Origin: Neorhizobium galegae | Lineage (GTDB): Bacteria; Pseudomonadota; Alphaproteobacteria; Rhizobiales; Rhizobiaceae | DNA: 64,000 bases | NCBI RefSeq assembly: GCF_021391675.1 | Contig: NZ_CP090095.1 | Location: forward strand, 687,501-751,500 | Direction of reading: 5' to 3' | Shown here: one piece after another, positions 44,680 to 53,972 of the stretch | Numbering within the stretch: the stretch's first letter is position 1 | Layout of the letters: each line of letters opens with the position of its first letter | Program-made: the position numbers and the translations under genes | Notes under the pieces: generated by a model | Databases searched by the model: none | What the model saw: only the letters and a program-made list of their open reading frames with translations | What the model was told of the DNA's origin: nothing

Positions 44680-45969
44680 ATGACCAGTATCCTGACCAAT
44701 CCCGCCGCTATGGCTGCCCTGCAGACGTTGCGCTCGATCGACCGCAACATGGAAATTACTCAGGCGCGGGTTTCCTCGGGCATGCGTGTCCAGACGGCCG
44801 CGGACAATGCCGCCTACTGGTCGATCGCAACCACGATGCGTTCCGACAATCATGCGCTCTCGACCATCCAGGACGCGCTGGGCCTCGGCGCCGCCAAGGT
44901 GGACACCGCCTACACGGCGATGGAAAGTGCGATCGACACCGTCGTCGAAATCAAATCCAAGATCGTTGCGGCTTACGGCGTCGGCTCCAATCGCGGCAAG
45001 ATCCAGGAAGAAATCGCCCAGCTCCAGGAACAGCTGAGGAGCATCTCGGACTCGGCGACCTTCTCCGGCGAGAACTGGCTTCAGGACTATATCAGCGACG
45101 GCGGTACCAACGCTCAGGAAAAGCCGGTCGTCAAACAGGTGGTTGCGTCGTTCACCCGCACCGCCTCCGGTGACGTCGCGGTCAAGACCGTCGACTATAC
45201 GCTTGATTCCAAGACGGTCCTTTTCGACCTCAACGGCGGCAATCTCGGCATCTTGGACTCGTCCGTGAAGTTCGTTGCCGAGACCGAAGTCGCCGTGGAC
45301 ATGACCACTTCCAACGGCACGATGGGTTCGACGAACGCGTCCTACGCCGTCTCGGTTCTCGCCGAAAGCCAATTGATGGCGCTGGGCGCGGATACGAATA
45401 CAATCGACACGAGCATCTACGCAGTCGGCGGCAATTTTTATCTGAAGGTCGCGGAAGGCAAGTGGGCTCAGGTGACGACGACCGATCCGGCTACGGCACC
45501 GGCGGTAACGACCCCGGCTCACGACGACGGCACGACAAAATATTATTTCGTTGTGACTGCTGCGAACAATCTCAACAACCGAAAACTTGGGATGTCGGTC
45601 ACCACGGTCGACATCAACAAGCTGAACGACCTCGTCGTAAAGATGAACACGATGGTCCCGGGCTCGGCGCCGAACACTGACGCTGTGCTTGATATGATGG
45701 AGCGTTTCCTCGACAAACAGCTTCTGGCGATGACGAGCGCCGCTTCGAGCCTGGGCTCGATCCAGAAGCGCATCGATCTGCAGGAAAGCTTCGTCGCCTC
45801 CCTGACCGACGTGATCGACAAGGGTGTCGGCCGACTGGTCGATGCGGACATGAACGAAGAATCGACGCGGTTGAAGGCGTTGCAGACTCAGCAGCAGCTC
45901 GGCATCCAGTCGCTCCAGATCGCCAACACCAACGCCGAAAACATCCTGCAGTTGTTCCGGCAGGGTTAA
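44680..45969 (+). CDS. fla: Flagellin 5 (divergent)
   Basis: Filament protein of 429 residues. The ends are of flagellin type (MTSILTNPAAMAALQTLRSI, RVSSGMRVQTAADNAAYWSI; LKALQTQQQLGIQSLQIANT, ending NILQLFRQG). The central 150 residues differ from flagellins 1-4 (ETEVAVDMTTSNGTMGSTNA, GKWAQVTTTDPATAPAVTTP) and are very Thr/Ala rich. ATG 44680 follows GAGG; the frame is open to 44635 without a ribosome-binding site. It may be a minor subunit or one placed at a specific filament region. Confidence 0.95.
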   Translation: MTSILTNPAAMAALQTLRSIDRNMEITQARVSSGMRVQTAADNAAYWSIATTMRSDNHALSTIQDALGLGAAKVDTAYTAMESAIDTVVEIKSKIVAAYGVGSNRGKIQEEIAQLQEQLRSISDSATFSGENWLQDYISDGGTNAQEKPVVKQVVASFTRTASGDVAVKTVDYTLDSKTVLFDLNGGNLGILDSSVKFVAETEVAVDMTTSNGTMGSTNASYAVSVLAESQLMALGADTNTIDTSIYAVGGNFYLKVAEGKWAQVTTTDPATAPAVTTPAHDDGTTKYYFVVTAANNLNNRKLGMSVTTVDINKLNDLVVKMNTMVPGSAPNTDAVLDMMERFLDKQLLAMTSAASSLGSIQKRIDLQESFVASLTDVIDKGVGRLVDADMNEESTRLKALQTQQQLGIQSLQIANTNAENILQLFRQG

Positions 45970-46055
45970 GACTGCGCGGCGCCGGTCACCCGGCCGCCGC
46001 CTGATGCTCGGTCGAACCTGTCCGCGAGGTTCGATGCAATGCGGTATCTTCATCC

Positions 46056-46079
46056 TCGCGCAAGTTTAACTTCCTACCG
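46056..46079 (+). promoter_or_regulatory. Flagellar promoter element upstream of the fliH/motB operon
   Basis: TCGCGCAAG, nine bases, then CTACCG. It is a full match to TCRCRCAAG-N9-YTA and ends 158 bases before the ATG at 46238. Confidence 0.65.
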
Positions 46080-46237
46080 TTCCGCTAAGGTCCGGCGAAG
46101 TGTCTTGTGTCGCCGGGGACAAACGAATGGCAACCTTGTCGGGATGATACGATGATTGCAGCGGTGACGATTTGCGCTTTCGGGAGGCTCATGACGAGCC
46201 TCGAACGAAAGCCGACGGCAGGGCAGGGGGGCGCTCG

Positions 46238-46879
46238 ATGAGTGCTTCGCTCGCCCGCTACCTGAAGGATTTCAGCGAGCCGCAGGCCCCACCGTTGCCC
46301 TTGCTGGCCGATGGTTTCGGCGATGGCTTCGAAGACGATTCGGCTTTTCCCACTGTCGTTGAGGAGCCTGTCGATATCGAAGCCGAACGCGCCGAAGCCT
46401 ATGCGAAGGGCCATGACGCGGCGTCCGGGGAGCTTCAACAACGTTTTGATGAGGAGCGGCAGGCGCTTCTGACCGCGCATGCCGAAGAGATGGCGGCGCT
46501 GCGCGAAAAATATGAAACCGAAGCGGCTGCGATGATCGCGACCGGACTTCAGGGCATTGCCGGATTGACGGCGCAGGTGGTCAGCGATCAGACGGCAAGG
46601 ATCCTGTCACCTCTCCTCGACGAAGCGCTCGTCGCCAAGGCGATATCCGACATGGCGGATATCATCCGCAGCGCAATACTCGAGGGCGACGTCGGCACGT
46701 TGACCGTCCGCGGTCCGCTGCATCTGTTCGAAAAACTGAAAACTGCGCTTGGAGAGCCCACCCCACTCCTGCGCCACATCGAAGCGCCTGACCTCGATAT
46801 TGCGGTCGACATCGGCGAGAGCGCCCTTGTGACCCGGATGTCCGCATGGCTGGCGAGTCTGAAGAAGGTATTGGGATGA
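46238..46879 (+). CDS. FliH-like export ATPase regulator (candidate)
   Basis: Protein of 213 residues. The pattern matches FliH: an acidic, variable N-terminus, [20 protein letters not shown] followed by a coiled coil to about 110, and a C-terminal domain ending [20 protein letters not shown]. Rhizobial clusters have no fliH beside fliI, and this gene before motB is the best candidate. ATG 46238 has AGGGGGGC upstream. Its stop overlaps the motB start (ATGA). Confidence 0.65.
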   Translation: MSASLARYLKDFSEPQAPPLPLLADGFGDGFEDDSAFPTVVEEPVDIEAERAEAYAKGHDAASGELQQRFDEERQALLTAHAEEMAALREKYETEAAAMIATGLQGIAGLTAQVVSDQTARILSPLLDEALVAKAISDMADIIRSAILEGDVGTLTVRGPLHLFEKLKTALGEPTPLLRHIEAPDLDIAVDIGESALVTRMSAWLASLKKVLG

Positions 46880-48198
46880 GCGAAGGCGAAAACCATCACC
46901 ACGGCAAGAACGAGGTCGTCATCGTCAAGCGACATGGCGGCGGACACGACGACGGCGCCCATGGCGGCGCCTGGAAGATCGCTTATGCCGACTTCATGAC
47001 CGCGATGATGGCGTTCTTCCTCGTCATGTGGCTGGTCAATGCCGCCAACGAGGAGACGAAAGCCTCGATGGCGAGTTATTTCAACCCGATCAAGCTTTCC
47101 GACGAGACTCCGGCCTCGAAGGGGTTGGAAAAGCCGGTCGATGCGGCCGAGGGCCAGGAAAACGGCGAGAAGTCGAAGGTCAAGGCCGAGGGCAACGTTC
47201 AGGGCTCCGCGGCGGCGACCGGGGAGGACATGACCTCGACGTCAGGTGATGAACCCAATTATTCCGAGGCGGACTTCTTCGAAAACCCCTATTCCGTTCT
47301 TGCCGAGATCGCTCAGCAAGTGGGCCAGCAGGCGAATGTCAGCGCCAAGGGCGAGGGCGGTGCCAGTGATTCAGGCCCCGCGACCGGTGCCGATGGCGGC
47401 CAGGCCTACCGCGACCCCTTCGATCCGGACTTCTGGACCAAGCAGATGCAGATGTCGCGCGCCGAAGGGCCCGAGCAGGCTGTGAAGACCACGGCGAGTG
47501 ACGATCCGCTCGCCCAGATGGGGCAGGCGCCGCAATACCAGCAGGCGCCGCAATCCACTGAAGCCAACACACAACTGCAACAGACCCAAATGGCTGTTGC
47601 CATTCCCACCCCGCGTCCCGACCCGACGCAGATGGATAAGCCGCAGACGGCCCCGGGGGCGCACGCGGCCAAGCCTGCCAACCTCAACGGACAAAAGCCG
47701 GAAGACGGCGCGAAAGCGGAAGAGCAGGCGGAACTGAAGGCTGCGGACGAGCTTAAGAAGGAAATCCAGCAGCAGATTTCCGGTATCGCCGGCAAGCTCG
47801 CGGAAGGTCTTGTCGTTACGCCTGCCGAAGGCGGCCTGCTGGTGTCGATCTCCGACCAGGCGGATGATCCGATGTTCAACATCGGTTCGGCTGTGCCGCG
47901 CCGCGAAATGGTGCTGGCGATGGAGAAGATCGGCCAGATCCTCAAGGATCGAAAGGGCAGCATCGTCCTGCGCGGACATACGGACGGTCGTCAGTTCAAG
48001 GGTACCGAGAACGACAATTGGCGCCTTTCCATGTCCCGTGCTCACAGCGCCTATTACATGCTGGTGCATGGCGGCTTGGCGGAAGATCGCATCAAACAGG
48101 TTTCCGGCTTCGCCGACAGGCGCCTCCAGGTGCCGGCCGATCCGCTTGCCGCCGCAAACAGGCGTATCGAAATCCTGCTCGAGGCGGACGAGGGATAG
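46876..48198 (+). CDS. motB: Flagellar stator protein MotB
   Basis: Stator protein of 440 residues. The N-terminus is His-rich. A single membrane helix carries the proton-accepting Asp (D39 in [20 protein letters not shown]). A long Gln/Pro/Ala-rich periplasmic linker (about 60-290) is followed by a C-terminal OmpA peptidoglycan-binding domain with [12 protein letters not shown] and [14 protein letters not shown]. The linker makes it considerably longer than E. coli MotB (308). motC follows after two bases. Confidence 0.95.
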   Translation: MSEGENHHHGKNEVVIVKRHGGGHDDGAHGGAWKIAYADFMTAMMAFFLVMWLVNAANEETKASMASYFNPIKLSDETPASKGLEKPVDAAEGQENGEKSKVKAEGNVQGSAAATGEDMTSTSGDEPNYSEADFFENPYSVLAEIAQQVGQQANVSAKGEGGASDSGPATGADGGQAYRDPFDPDFWTKQMQMSRAEGPEQAVKTTASDDPLAQMGQAPQYQQAPQSTEANTQLQQTQMAVAIPTPRPDPTQMDKPQTAPGAHAAKPANLNGQKPEDGAKAEEQAELKAADELKKEIQQQISGIAGKLAEGLVVTPAEGGLLVSISDQADDPMFNIGSAVPRREMVLAMEKIGQILKDRKGSIVLRGHTDGRQFKGTENDNWRLSMSRAHSAYYMLVHGGLAEDRIKQVSGFADRRLQVPADPLAAANRRIEILLEADEG

Positions 48199-48200
48199 TG

Positions 48201-49472
48201 ATGGCTGTGGGCATAAAGTCCTTGGTTGCGGCCGGCCTCGTTTTCGGGGTCGCATTCGCGCCTGCGGCATCGGCTCAGGATCGTACGGACCTTGCGCCCT
48301 ATGCGATGCTTCGGTCCTTGCAATTCGTGCAGGATTCCGTCGTGCTCGGCGATCACTCGGCCGCGGAAATGCAGCGCTTCATGCTGGGGACGATCGACCA
48401 GCGCCTGCGGACGGCGCCCCCGTCTATCTTCGAGGATCCGCGCAATGTCGACGCGGCGCTGATCTACGCCATGAGCGGCGGCAATCCCGCTACGCTCGAA
48501 TACCTGGCCTCGCGCGACGTCGCGGGCAATTTCGATAACCGCGTTGCCGACGGGTTGAGAAAATACCTCGGCGGCCGCGGGACTTTGATCGAAAAAAGCC
48601 TCAGCGAAATGGCCAAGGAATATCGGGACGAGAAGATCGGTCCCTACCTTTCGCTCGTCAGCGGAAACGTGATGGTCGCCAAGGATACGAAGGGCGCCTT
48701 GGTTTTTTACGACTGGGCACGCTTGACGGCGCCCGGCACGATCATCGAGGAGGCCGCGCTGCGTCGATCGGTGGCGATTACCGTCGATGCCAATATGGTG
48801 GCGCCGGCGCTCTCCTATTCGCGGAAATACGCGCGGCGTTTCATCCATTCGCCCTACGCCAGCCAGTTCGCCGATTTCTTCGTGCAGCTGGCCGTCGGCC
48901 ATTTCGGCGAGATCACGGAGGACGATATCGACGGAGCGCTGGAATTCATGGACGCCGACCGGCGCCGTGAGATTTTCCTGCGCATTGCGCGTTCGGCTGC
49001 GATCGCCGGCAAGAACGATCTTGCGCGTCTCGCCTCCGCAAAGGCCGAATCGCTTGCCAAAACTCCGACGCCCGAGGCGCTCGCGAAGCTTTATGGCGGG
49101 TTCGCCAATATCCCGACGAAGGACATCGGGCAGGCCATTCAGGCGATAGCCGACGTTCCCGAGGAAGCGCTTTCACCGCGTGACCGTGCTTTGCGGCAGG
49201 CCGCAAAAGTGGTGGCGGAGCAAGTTGTTACCCGGCCTACGGTCGACAGCCTCGCACAAGATAAAGCTATCAAAGTGACCAATACAGAAGACGCGAAATC
49301 TCCAGTCGCGTTGCCCAGGAATGAGATCGCTGGGCCTGCCTCCGCCACGGAAAGTCCGATGGCCGGCACCGCTGCCAAATTCGATCCGGCCTTCCAGACA
49401 TTCGTCGATAGCGGTCGTTCGAAATTGAGTGCTATCGACGAAATGCTGAAGGAGGAGAACCCTTCCAAATGA
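48201..49472 (+). CDS. motC: Periplasmic motility protein MotC
   Basis: Periplasmic protein of 423 residues with a signal peptide (GIKSLVAAGLVFGVAFAPAASA). The mature part is helical, with repeat-like motifs (LEYLASRDVAGNFDNRVADG). MotC binds the periplasmic part of MotB and tunes motor speed in rhizobia. ATG 48201 is chosen; the frame open to 48018 overlaps motB. Its end overlaps fliK by 4 bases. Confidence 0.9.
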   Translation: MAVGIKSLVAAGLVFGVAFAPAASAQDRTDLAPYAMLRSLQFVQDSVVLGDHSAAEMQRFMLGTIDQRLRTAPPSIFEDPRNVDAALIYAMSGGNPATLEYLASRDVAGNFDNRVADGLRKYLGGRGTLIEKSLSEMAKEYRDEKIGPYLSLVSGNVMVAKDTKGALVFYDWARLTAPGTIIEEAALRRSVAITVDANMVAPALSYSRKYARRFIHSPYASQFADFFVQLAVGHFGEITEDDIDGALEFMDADRRREIFLRIARSAAIAGKNDLARLASAKAESLAKTPTPEALAKLYGGFANIPTKDIGQAIQAIADVPEEALSPRDRALRQAAKVVAEQVVTRPTVDSLAQDKAIKVTNTEDAKSPVALPRNEIAGPASATESPMAGTAAKFDPAFQTFVDSGRSKLSAIDEMLKEENPSK

Positions 49473-50929
49473 TTACTGACATTCTTGGTGGTGGTAAGAC
49501 TGGCCCAGCCGACGCGGCTTCGTCCACGAAGCAGGGCGTTGCCGGTCGCAAAGGTGCCGACGGTTCAGCCGGCGGCTTCTCCGATGCTCTTTCCGATTTT
49601 GACCGCGATGCGCCTTCGAGTGCCGGCGACGTGCCGGACGAGGACGCCCGTGCGTCTTCTGCGGAAGAACGCATGGCTGGCGACGTGAAGCAGGGCAAGC
49701 CTAAGCCGATCATCGACATCAAGCCGCAATCCCTCCGCCGCCCGATCGAGGAGGCGGAAGATTCCGCCGGCGCCCTGAAGCAGGCGCCGGTGAACGAGCC
49801 CAAAGAAAAGCAGATGACCACCGCCGAAAGGAAGCTTCGCGAAGCCCTGGAGGCCGCAAAAGCTGTCGCGCGGAAATCGGACGAGGTTCAAGGCAAGCGT
49901 CCCGGCAGATCCGAAAAGGACGCGCAGGCCGAGACGGAGGGCAGCGAAGAGCTCGATGTCTCCATGCTGGCCGCAGACGATGCTAAGATCACCGACATGC
50001 TGTCGCTTTTGACGAGCGGTGAGGCGACCGGCGCTATCAATGCGATGGTATCCAAAAATGCGTCCGGGCAGCAGAACAAGCGGACCAGGGGTCAGGATGA
50101 CGGTGGACGCGAAGTCGATGCCCTCGACCTGAAGGATGCCAAGCACGCAGGCGCCGGCGGCGCGGAAGGGGACCCGCTTTCGACGCCGGTGGATGCGGAC
50201 CGGAGTGTTCCCGGCACGCGTGTCTTCCGTTTCAGCAATGCGCGTACCGACCAGCATGTCGATATGGCTGTCGGTGGCCGGGGCGAGCGCAGCACGGCGG
50301 AATTCAGATCGCCGTCGGGCGGTGCCGCCGAAAACATCACCGTGCTCGACGCACGCCGCTTCCTCGGGCTCGCACCGAATTCGAACGGCGCCAATCTCAG
50401 CGCGATGCTGTCGGGAGATGCCGATTGGGCGGGCGCCATGAGCCCGAGTTCGGCGCTTTCGAATGCAGCGGCACAGAGCAGCACCGGCACTGTGGTGAAT
50501 ACGCTGAAGCTGCAGTTGAACCCGCACGATCTCGGCGCGGTGACAGCCACGCTGCGGCTTCATGGCGAAGAACTCAATGTTCATCTGACCGTCGAGACCC
50601 GAGCGGCCTATCGCCAGCTCAGCGAAGACAGCGGCGGCATCCTGGATGCGCTGCGTGCCCAGGGCTTCGCGGTCGACCAGGTGACCATCAGCATCGCGCC
50701 GACGGCGGATTCCGATGGTACCAGCAGCCAGCCGGGGCAGCCCGGCCAGAGCGGCCAGCAGGCCATGGCTGAAGGCGATCGTCAGGGCCAGGCTGCCGGC
50801 CGCGGCCAGCAGCAGAATGGGGAGCGCCAGGCCGCAGATCAGGGAACGAGGAACGCAAATGACGCGGCATCGGACAATGTGGCTGGTACCGCTCCTGGTG
50901 GCGCTCGTCCTGGTCAGCTCTACCTCTGA
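49469..50929 (+). CDS. fliK: Hook-length control protein FliK (formerly MotD)
   Basis: Protein of 486 residues. The first 300 are low in complexity and charged, as expected for the ruler part. The C-terminal Flg_hook domain (about 345-415: NTLKLQLNPHDLGAVTATLR, AAYRQLSEDSGGILDALRAQ) triggers the FlhB switch. The last 65 residues are Gln/Gly rich. This gene in the motBC operon was first called motD in S. meliloti and later recognised as FliK. Confidence 0.92.
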   Translation: MITDILGGGKTGPADAASSTKQGVAGRKGADGSAGGFSDALSDFDRDAPSSAGDVPDEDARASSAEERMAGDVKQGKPKPIIDIKPQSLRRPIEEAEDSAGALKQAPVNEPKEKQMTTAERKLREALEAAKAVARKSDEVQGKRPGRSEKDAQAETEGSEELDVSMLAADDAKITDMLSLLTSGEATGAINAMVSKNASGQQNKRTRGQDDGGREVDALDLKDAKHAGAGGAEGDPLSTPVDADRSVPGTRVFRFSNARTDQHVDMAVGGRGERSTAEFRSPSGGAAENITVLDARRFLGLAPNSNGANLSAMLSGDADWAGAMSPSSALSNAAAQSSTGTVVNTLKLQLNPHDLGAVTATLRLHGEELNVHLTVETRAAYRQLSEDSGGILDALRAQGFAVDQVTISIAPTADSDGTSSQPGQPGQSGQQAMAEGDRQGQAAGRGQQQNGERQAADQGTRNANDAASDNVAGTAPGGARPGQLYL

Positions 50930-51575
50930 CGCCGACGCCGGATCGCTCTTCAGTTCCGGAGGTTGGGGAGGGCAGGAGGGCGCAGCTGCGCCCGCCACGC
51001 CGCCCAGCAGGGCTCCAGCGACACCGCGCACGCCTGTCAGAGCGCCCGCCTACAGCGCACCGAATACCAGTGCGCCTTTGAGTTCAGGCGTCTGCGAGCG
51101 GGAAATACAGGCTGCTGCGGCGAAATACGGCGTACCGGAAGGCATTCTCTATTCGGTCGGTCTCACCGAGACCGGCCGCAAGGGCAGCCTCAGCGCCTAT
51201 GCCATGAATGTCGAGGGCAAGGCTTATTTCGCTTCCTCGCAGCAGGCGGCGATGACGACCTTTTACGACGCCAAACGGCAGGGCAGGAAGCTCATCGATA
51301 TAGGCTGCATGCAGATCAATCACCATTTTCACGGCGAAAATTTCTCTTCGCCGGAAGAGATGTTCGACCCGAAACGCAATGTGGAATACGCGGCAAAGTT
51401 CCTCCGGAACCTGCACGACAAACACGAGACCTGGACGATGGCGGTGGCACGATACCACGCCGGACCGAACAATAATCCCGCTCAGAAGCAATATGTCTGC
51501 CGGGTGATCAGCAATCTCGTTGCCACAGGCTACGGAGAGTGGACCTCCAACGCTTCCCAGTTCTGCGCCAGTTAG
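50859..51575 (+). CDS. Periplasmic lytic transglycosylase of the flagellar cluster
   Basis: Protein of 238 residues with a signal peptide (MWLVPLLVALVLVSSTSDADA), a Pro/Ala-rich spacer (about 40-75) and an SLT domain. The catalytic Glu lies in YSVGLTETGRKG, followed by IGCMQINHHFHGENFSSPEEMFDP and VARYHAGPN. Rhizobial FlgJ lacks a muramidase part, so this enzyme may open peptidoglycan for the rod. ATG 50859 has GAGGAA 6 bases upstream. It overlaps fliK by 71 bases in another frame. Confidence 0.88.
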   Translation: MTRHRTMWLVPLLVALVLVSSTSDADAGSLFSSGGWGGQEGAAAPATPPSRAPATPRTPVRAPAYSAPNTSAPLSSGVCEREIQAAAAKYGVPEGILYSVGLTETGRKGSLSAYAMNVEGKAYFASSQQAAMTTFYDAKRQGRKLIDIGCMQINHHFHGENFSSPEEMFDPKRNVEYAAKFLRNLHDKHETWTMAVARYHAGPNNNPAQKQYVCRVISNLVATGYGEWTSNASQFCAS

Positions 51576-51855
51576 ACAATCCCCAGTTGAATCACTGAAA
51601 TAAAGAATCGCAAAATTGCAGCGATTTGCGTTTATGGCGAAAATGGCCACGCAAGTCTTCTTTTACGATGCGTTAATTTTTCCACTGAAAGTTTGTGTCC
51701 GAATTTGGTGCACCCACTACATCTAGTGCAAATCGCGGTGCAGTTATTAATCAACTATTAATTTGTTTGGTTAACTTCACACAGCTTGTCTCGGATTCCG
51801 CCGATTCGTACCCATAGACATATTGAAACACCACAAGTGATTCGGAGGCGGACGA
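51576..51855 (+). other. rem promoter region
   Basis: AT-rich stretch of 280 bases without ORF. It has a partial flagellar element (CCACGCAAG at 51647-51655, then TTACGA after seven bases) and a dyad CACTA-N4-TAGTG (51715-51728), both listed where supportable. Confidence 0.5.
51715..51728. promoter_or_regulatory. Dyad upstream of rem, possible VisNR operator
   Basis: CACTA, four bases (CATC), TAGTG: a perfect interrupted palindrome about 128 bases before the rem ATG. VisNR (LuxR type) is known to activate rem in S. meliloti, and LuxR-type HTH dimers bind dyads. The link is inference. Confidence 0.35.
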
Positions 51856-52527
51856 ATGATCGTAGTGGTTGATGAGCGTGAGCTCGTGAAAGACGGTTAC
51901 ACATCTCTTTTTGGACGTGAAGGAATTCCTTCCCAGGGGTTCGATCCAAAAGAATTCGGCGAATGGGTGAGTACGGCGGCTGACTCGGATATTGCCGCGG
52001 TCGAAGCCTTCCTGATCGGCCAGGGCGAGCGTACGCTCGAACTGCCGCGGGCCATCCGGGACCGGTCCATGGCACCGGTGATCGCAGTCAGCGATCAGCC
52101 ATCCCTGGAGGCGACCCTTGCCTTCTTCGACAGCGGCGTGGACGACGTGGTGCGCAAGCCCATCCATCCCCGCGAGATCCTGGCGCGTGCCGCTGCGATC
52201 CGTCGCCGGCTGAAGGCGATCTCGAATTTCACCGACATCGGTTCGATCCGGGTATTCTCCGACGGTCGCGACCCGGAAATCGACGGCGACGTCTTTGCCC
52301 TGCCGCGCCGCGAGCGCCGCATCCTCGAATACCTGGTCTCCAATCGCGGTCGCCGCGTTTCTAAGACCCAGATCTTCAACGCGATCTACGGCATCTTCGA
52401 CGAGGAAGTCGAAGAGAACGTCGTCGAAAGCCACATCAGCAAGCTGCGCAAGAAGCTGCGCAAGAAGCTCGGCTTCGATCCGGTCGATTCCAAGCGTTTC
52501 CTTGGCTATTGCATCGACTGGAGCTGA
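51856..52527 (+). CDS. rem: OmpR-type motility regulator Rem
   Basis: Transcriptional activator of 223 residues driving flagellar genes downstream of VisNR during exponential growth. The receiver-like N-terminal domain lacks the phosphoacceptor Asp (E50 in [10 protein letters not shown]) but keeps the Lys ([11 protein letters not shown]). The C-terminal winged helix is intact ([38 protein letters not shown]). It therefore probably acts without phosphorylation, as described for Rem. Confidence 0.94.
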   Translation: MIVVVDERELVKDGYTSLFGREGIPSQGFDPKEFGEWVSTAADSDIAAVEAFLIGQGERTLELPRAIRDRSMAPVIAVSDQPSLEATLAFFDSGVDDVVRKPIHPREILARAAAIRRRLKAISNFTDIGSIRVFSDGRDPEIDGDVFALPRRERRILEYLVSNRGRRVSKTQIFNAIYGIFDEEVEENVVESHISKLRKKLRKKLGFDPVDSKRFLGYCIDWS

Positions 52528-52582
52528 TTTTTTTAAGAGGGCCTTGCCGCATATTTTCGGCGGGGAACGTAAGCAGACAGCT

Positions 52583-52606
52583 TCACGCAAGGCCCACCAC
52601 TTACTC
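52583..52606 (+). promoter_or_regulatory. Flagellar promoter element upstream of flgE
   Basis: TCACGCAAG, nine bases, then TTACTC, ending 28 bases before the flgE ATG. It is a full match to TCRCRCAAG-N9-YTA. Confidence 0.65.
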
Positions 52607-52634
52607 TCTCCATCAGACAAAACGGAGATTTCCT

Positions 52635-53927
52635 ATGAGTATTTTCGGCACGATGAAAACGGCCGTCTCGGGCATGAACGCTCAGGCAAACCGTCTCGGC
52701 ACCGTTGGCGATAACATCGCGAATTCGAGCACCGTCGGTTACAAGCGTTCTTCCACGGCGTTCTCCACGCTGGTTCTGCCCTCGACCCAGGGTTCGTATT
52801 CTTCCGGCGGTGTCGAAACCAACGTCCGCTACAGCATCGCGGAACAGGGTGGCATCCAGTACACGACGTCGTCGACGGACCTTGCCATCCAGGGCGAAGG
52901 CTTCTTCATCGTCAGCGATCCGAACGGTACTCCCTACCTGACCCGCGCCGGTGCCTTCGTGAAGGACGCGACGGGCTTCCTCAAGAACACCGCCGGTTTC
53001 AACCTGATGGGTTATCCCTACGGCACCAACCCGCCGGCCGCCGTCGTCAACGGCTTCAACGGCCTCGAGGAAATCAACATCAACGACTTCGGCATGGTGT
53101 CCTCGCCTTCGACCAAAGGCAGCTTCCCGGCCAACCTGGACAAGGGAGCGGCTGTGGTTCCGCTTGCTAACCGTCCGGGTGCTAACGCGGCAACTGCTGT
53201 CATCACCAACAAGAGCTCGTTGACCGCTTACGACCACGCCGGTGCCAAGGTGCTCTATGATTTCTACTATACCAAGGCAACTGCCAGCCCTGATACCTGG
53301 GAAGTCTCGGTCTATCGCCAGGACCAGGCTACCAATGGCGGTTTTCCTTACACTGCGACGGCGCCTAAGGTTCTTGTGCAGCAGACGGTAACGCTTGCTT
53401 TTGACCCGAACACCAACAAGCTGACGGCGGCCTCGCCGAAGGCGATCACCTTCACCGACCCGAACGACGGCGCTACCCCTGCACAGGCGATCGCCATCGA
53501 CCTCTCGGATATGACGCAGTTCGCGACCGCCTTTACCCCGGGCAAGGGCATCATCGACGGCAATGCGCCGAGCCCGATCACCGACGTCGAAATCGGCGGC
53601 GATGGCCTGGTCACGGCGGTCTATCAGGATGGCGGTCGCCGTCCGATCTACCAGGTCGCGCTGGCAACGGTTCCGAGCATCGACAAGCTGCTTCCGCAGA
53701 ACGGCAACGTCTACCTGCCGACCAACGACTCGGGCGTCGTCACCATCGGTTTCCCGCAGGCTGGCGCCTTCGGCCAGATCTACTCGGGCGCGCTTGAAAG
53801 CTCCAACGTCGATATCGCCAGCGAACTGACGGAAATGATCGAATCGCAGCGTGTCTACACCGCGAACTCCAAGGTCTTCCAGACCGGTTCCGACCTGATG
53901 GACGTCCTGATCAATCTGAAGAGATAA
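52635..53927 (+). CDS. flgE: Flagellar hook protein FlgE
   Basis: Hook subunit of 430 residues. It has the N-terminal axial motif (MSIFGTMKTAVSGMNAQANR, VGDNIANSSTVGYKRSS), a central domain, and a C-terminus ALESSNVDIASELTEMIESQ with RVYTANSKVFQTGSDLMDVL. ATG 52635 is the family start. It begins the flgE-flgK-flgL-flaF-flbT-flgD-fliQ operon. Confidence 0.97.
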   Translation: MSIFGTMKTAVSGMNAQANRLGTVGDNIANSSTVGYKRSSTAFSTLVLPSTQGSYSSGGVETNVRYSIAEQGGIQYTTSSTDLAIQGEGFFIVSDPNGTPYLTRAGAFVKDATGFLKNTAGFNLMGYPYGTNPPAAVVNGFNGLEEININDFGMVSSPSTKGSFPANLDKGAAVVPLANRPGANAATAVITNKSSLTAYDHAGAKVLYDFYYTKATASPDTWEVSVYRQDQATNGGFPYTATAPKVLVQQTVTLAFDPNTNKLTAASPKAITFTDPNDGATPAQAIAIDLSDMTQFATAFTPGKGIIDGNAPSPITDVEIGGDGLVTAVYQDGGRRPIYQVALATVPSIDKLLPQNGNVYLPTNDSGVVTIGFPQAGAFGQIYSGALESSNVDIASELTEMIESQRVYTANSKVFQTGSDLMDVLINLKR

Positions 53928-53972
53928 TCGGACCGACGATCGAGAGAATAAGTCTCAAGAGGTTAGTAAAAA

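Noticed and set aside
38504..45969. Classical sigma-28 promoters (TAAA-N15-GCCGATAA) before the flagellins
   Set aside because: No such sequence was seen. Rhizobia generally use VisNR/Rem rather than FliA/FlgM, and no fliA or flgM gene lies in the window.
45961..46010. Rho-independent terminator after flagellin 5
   Set aside because: The GC-rich inverted repeat is imperfect and no T tract follows. Termination there cannot be supported.
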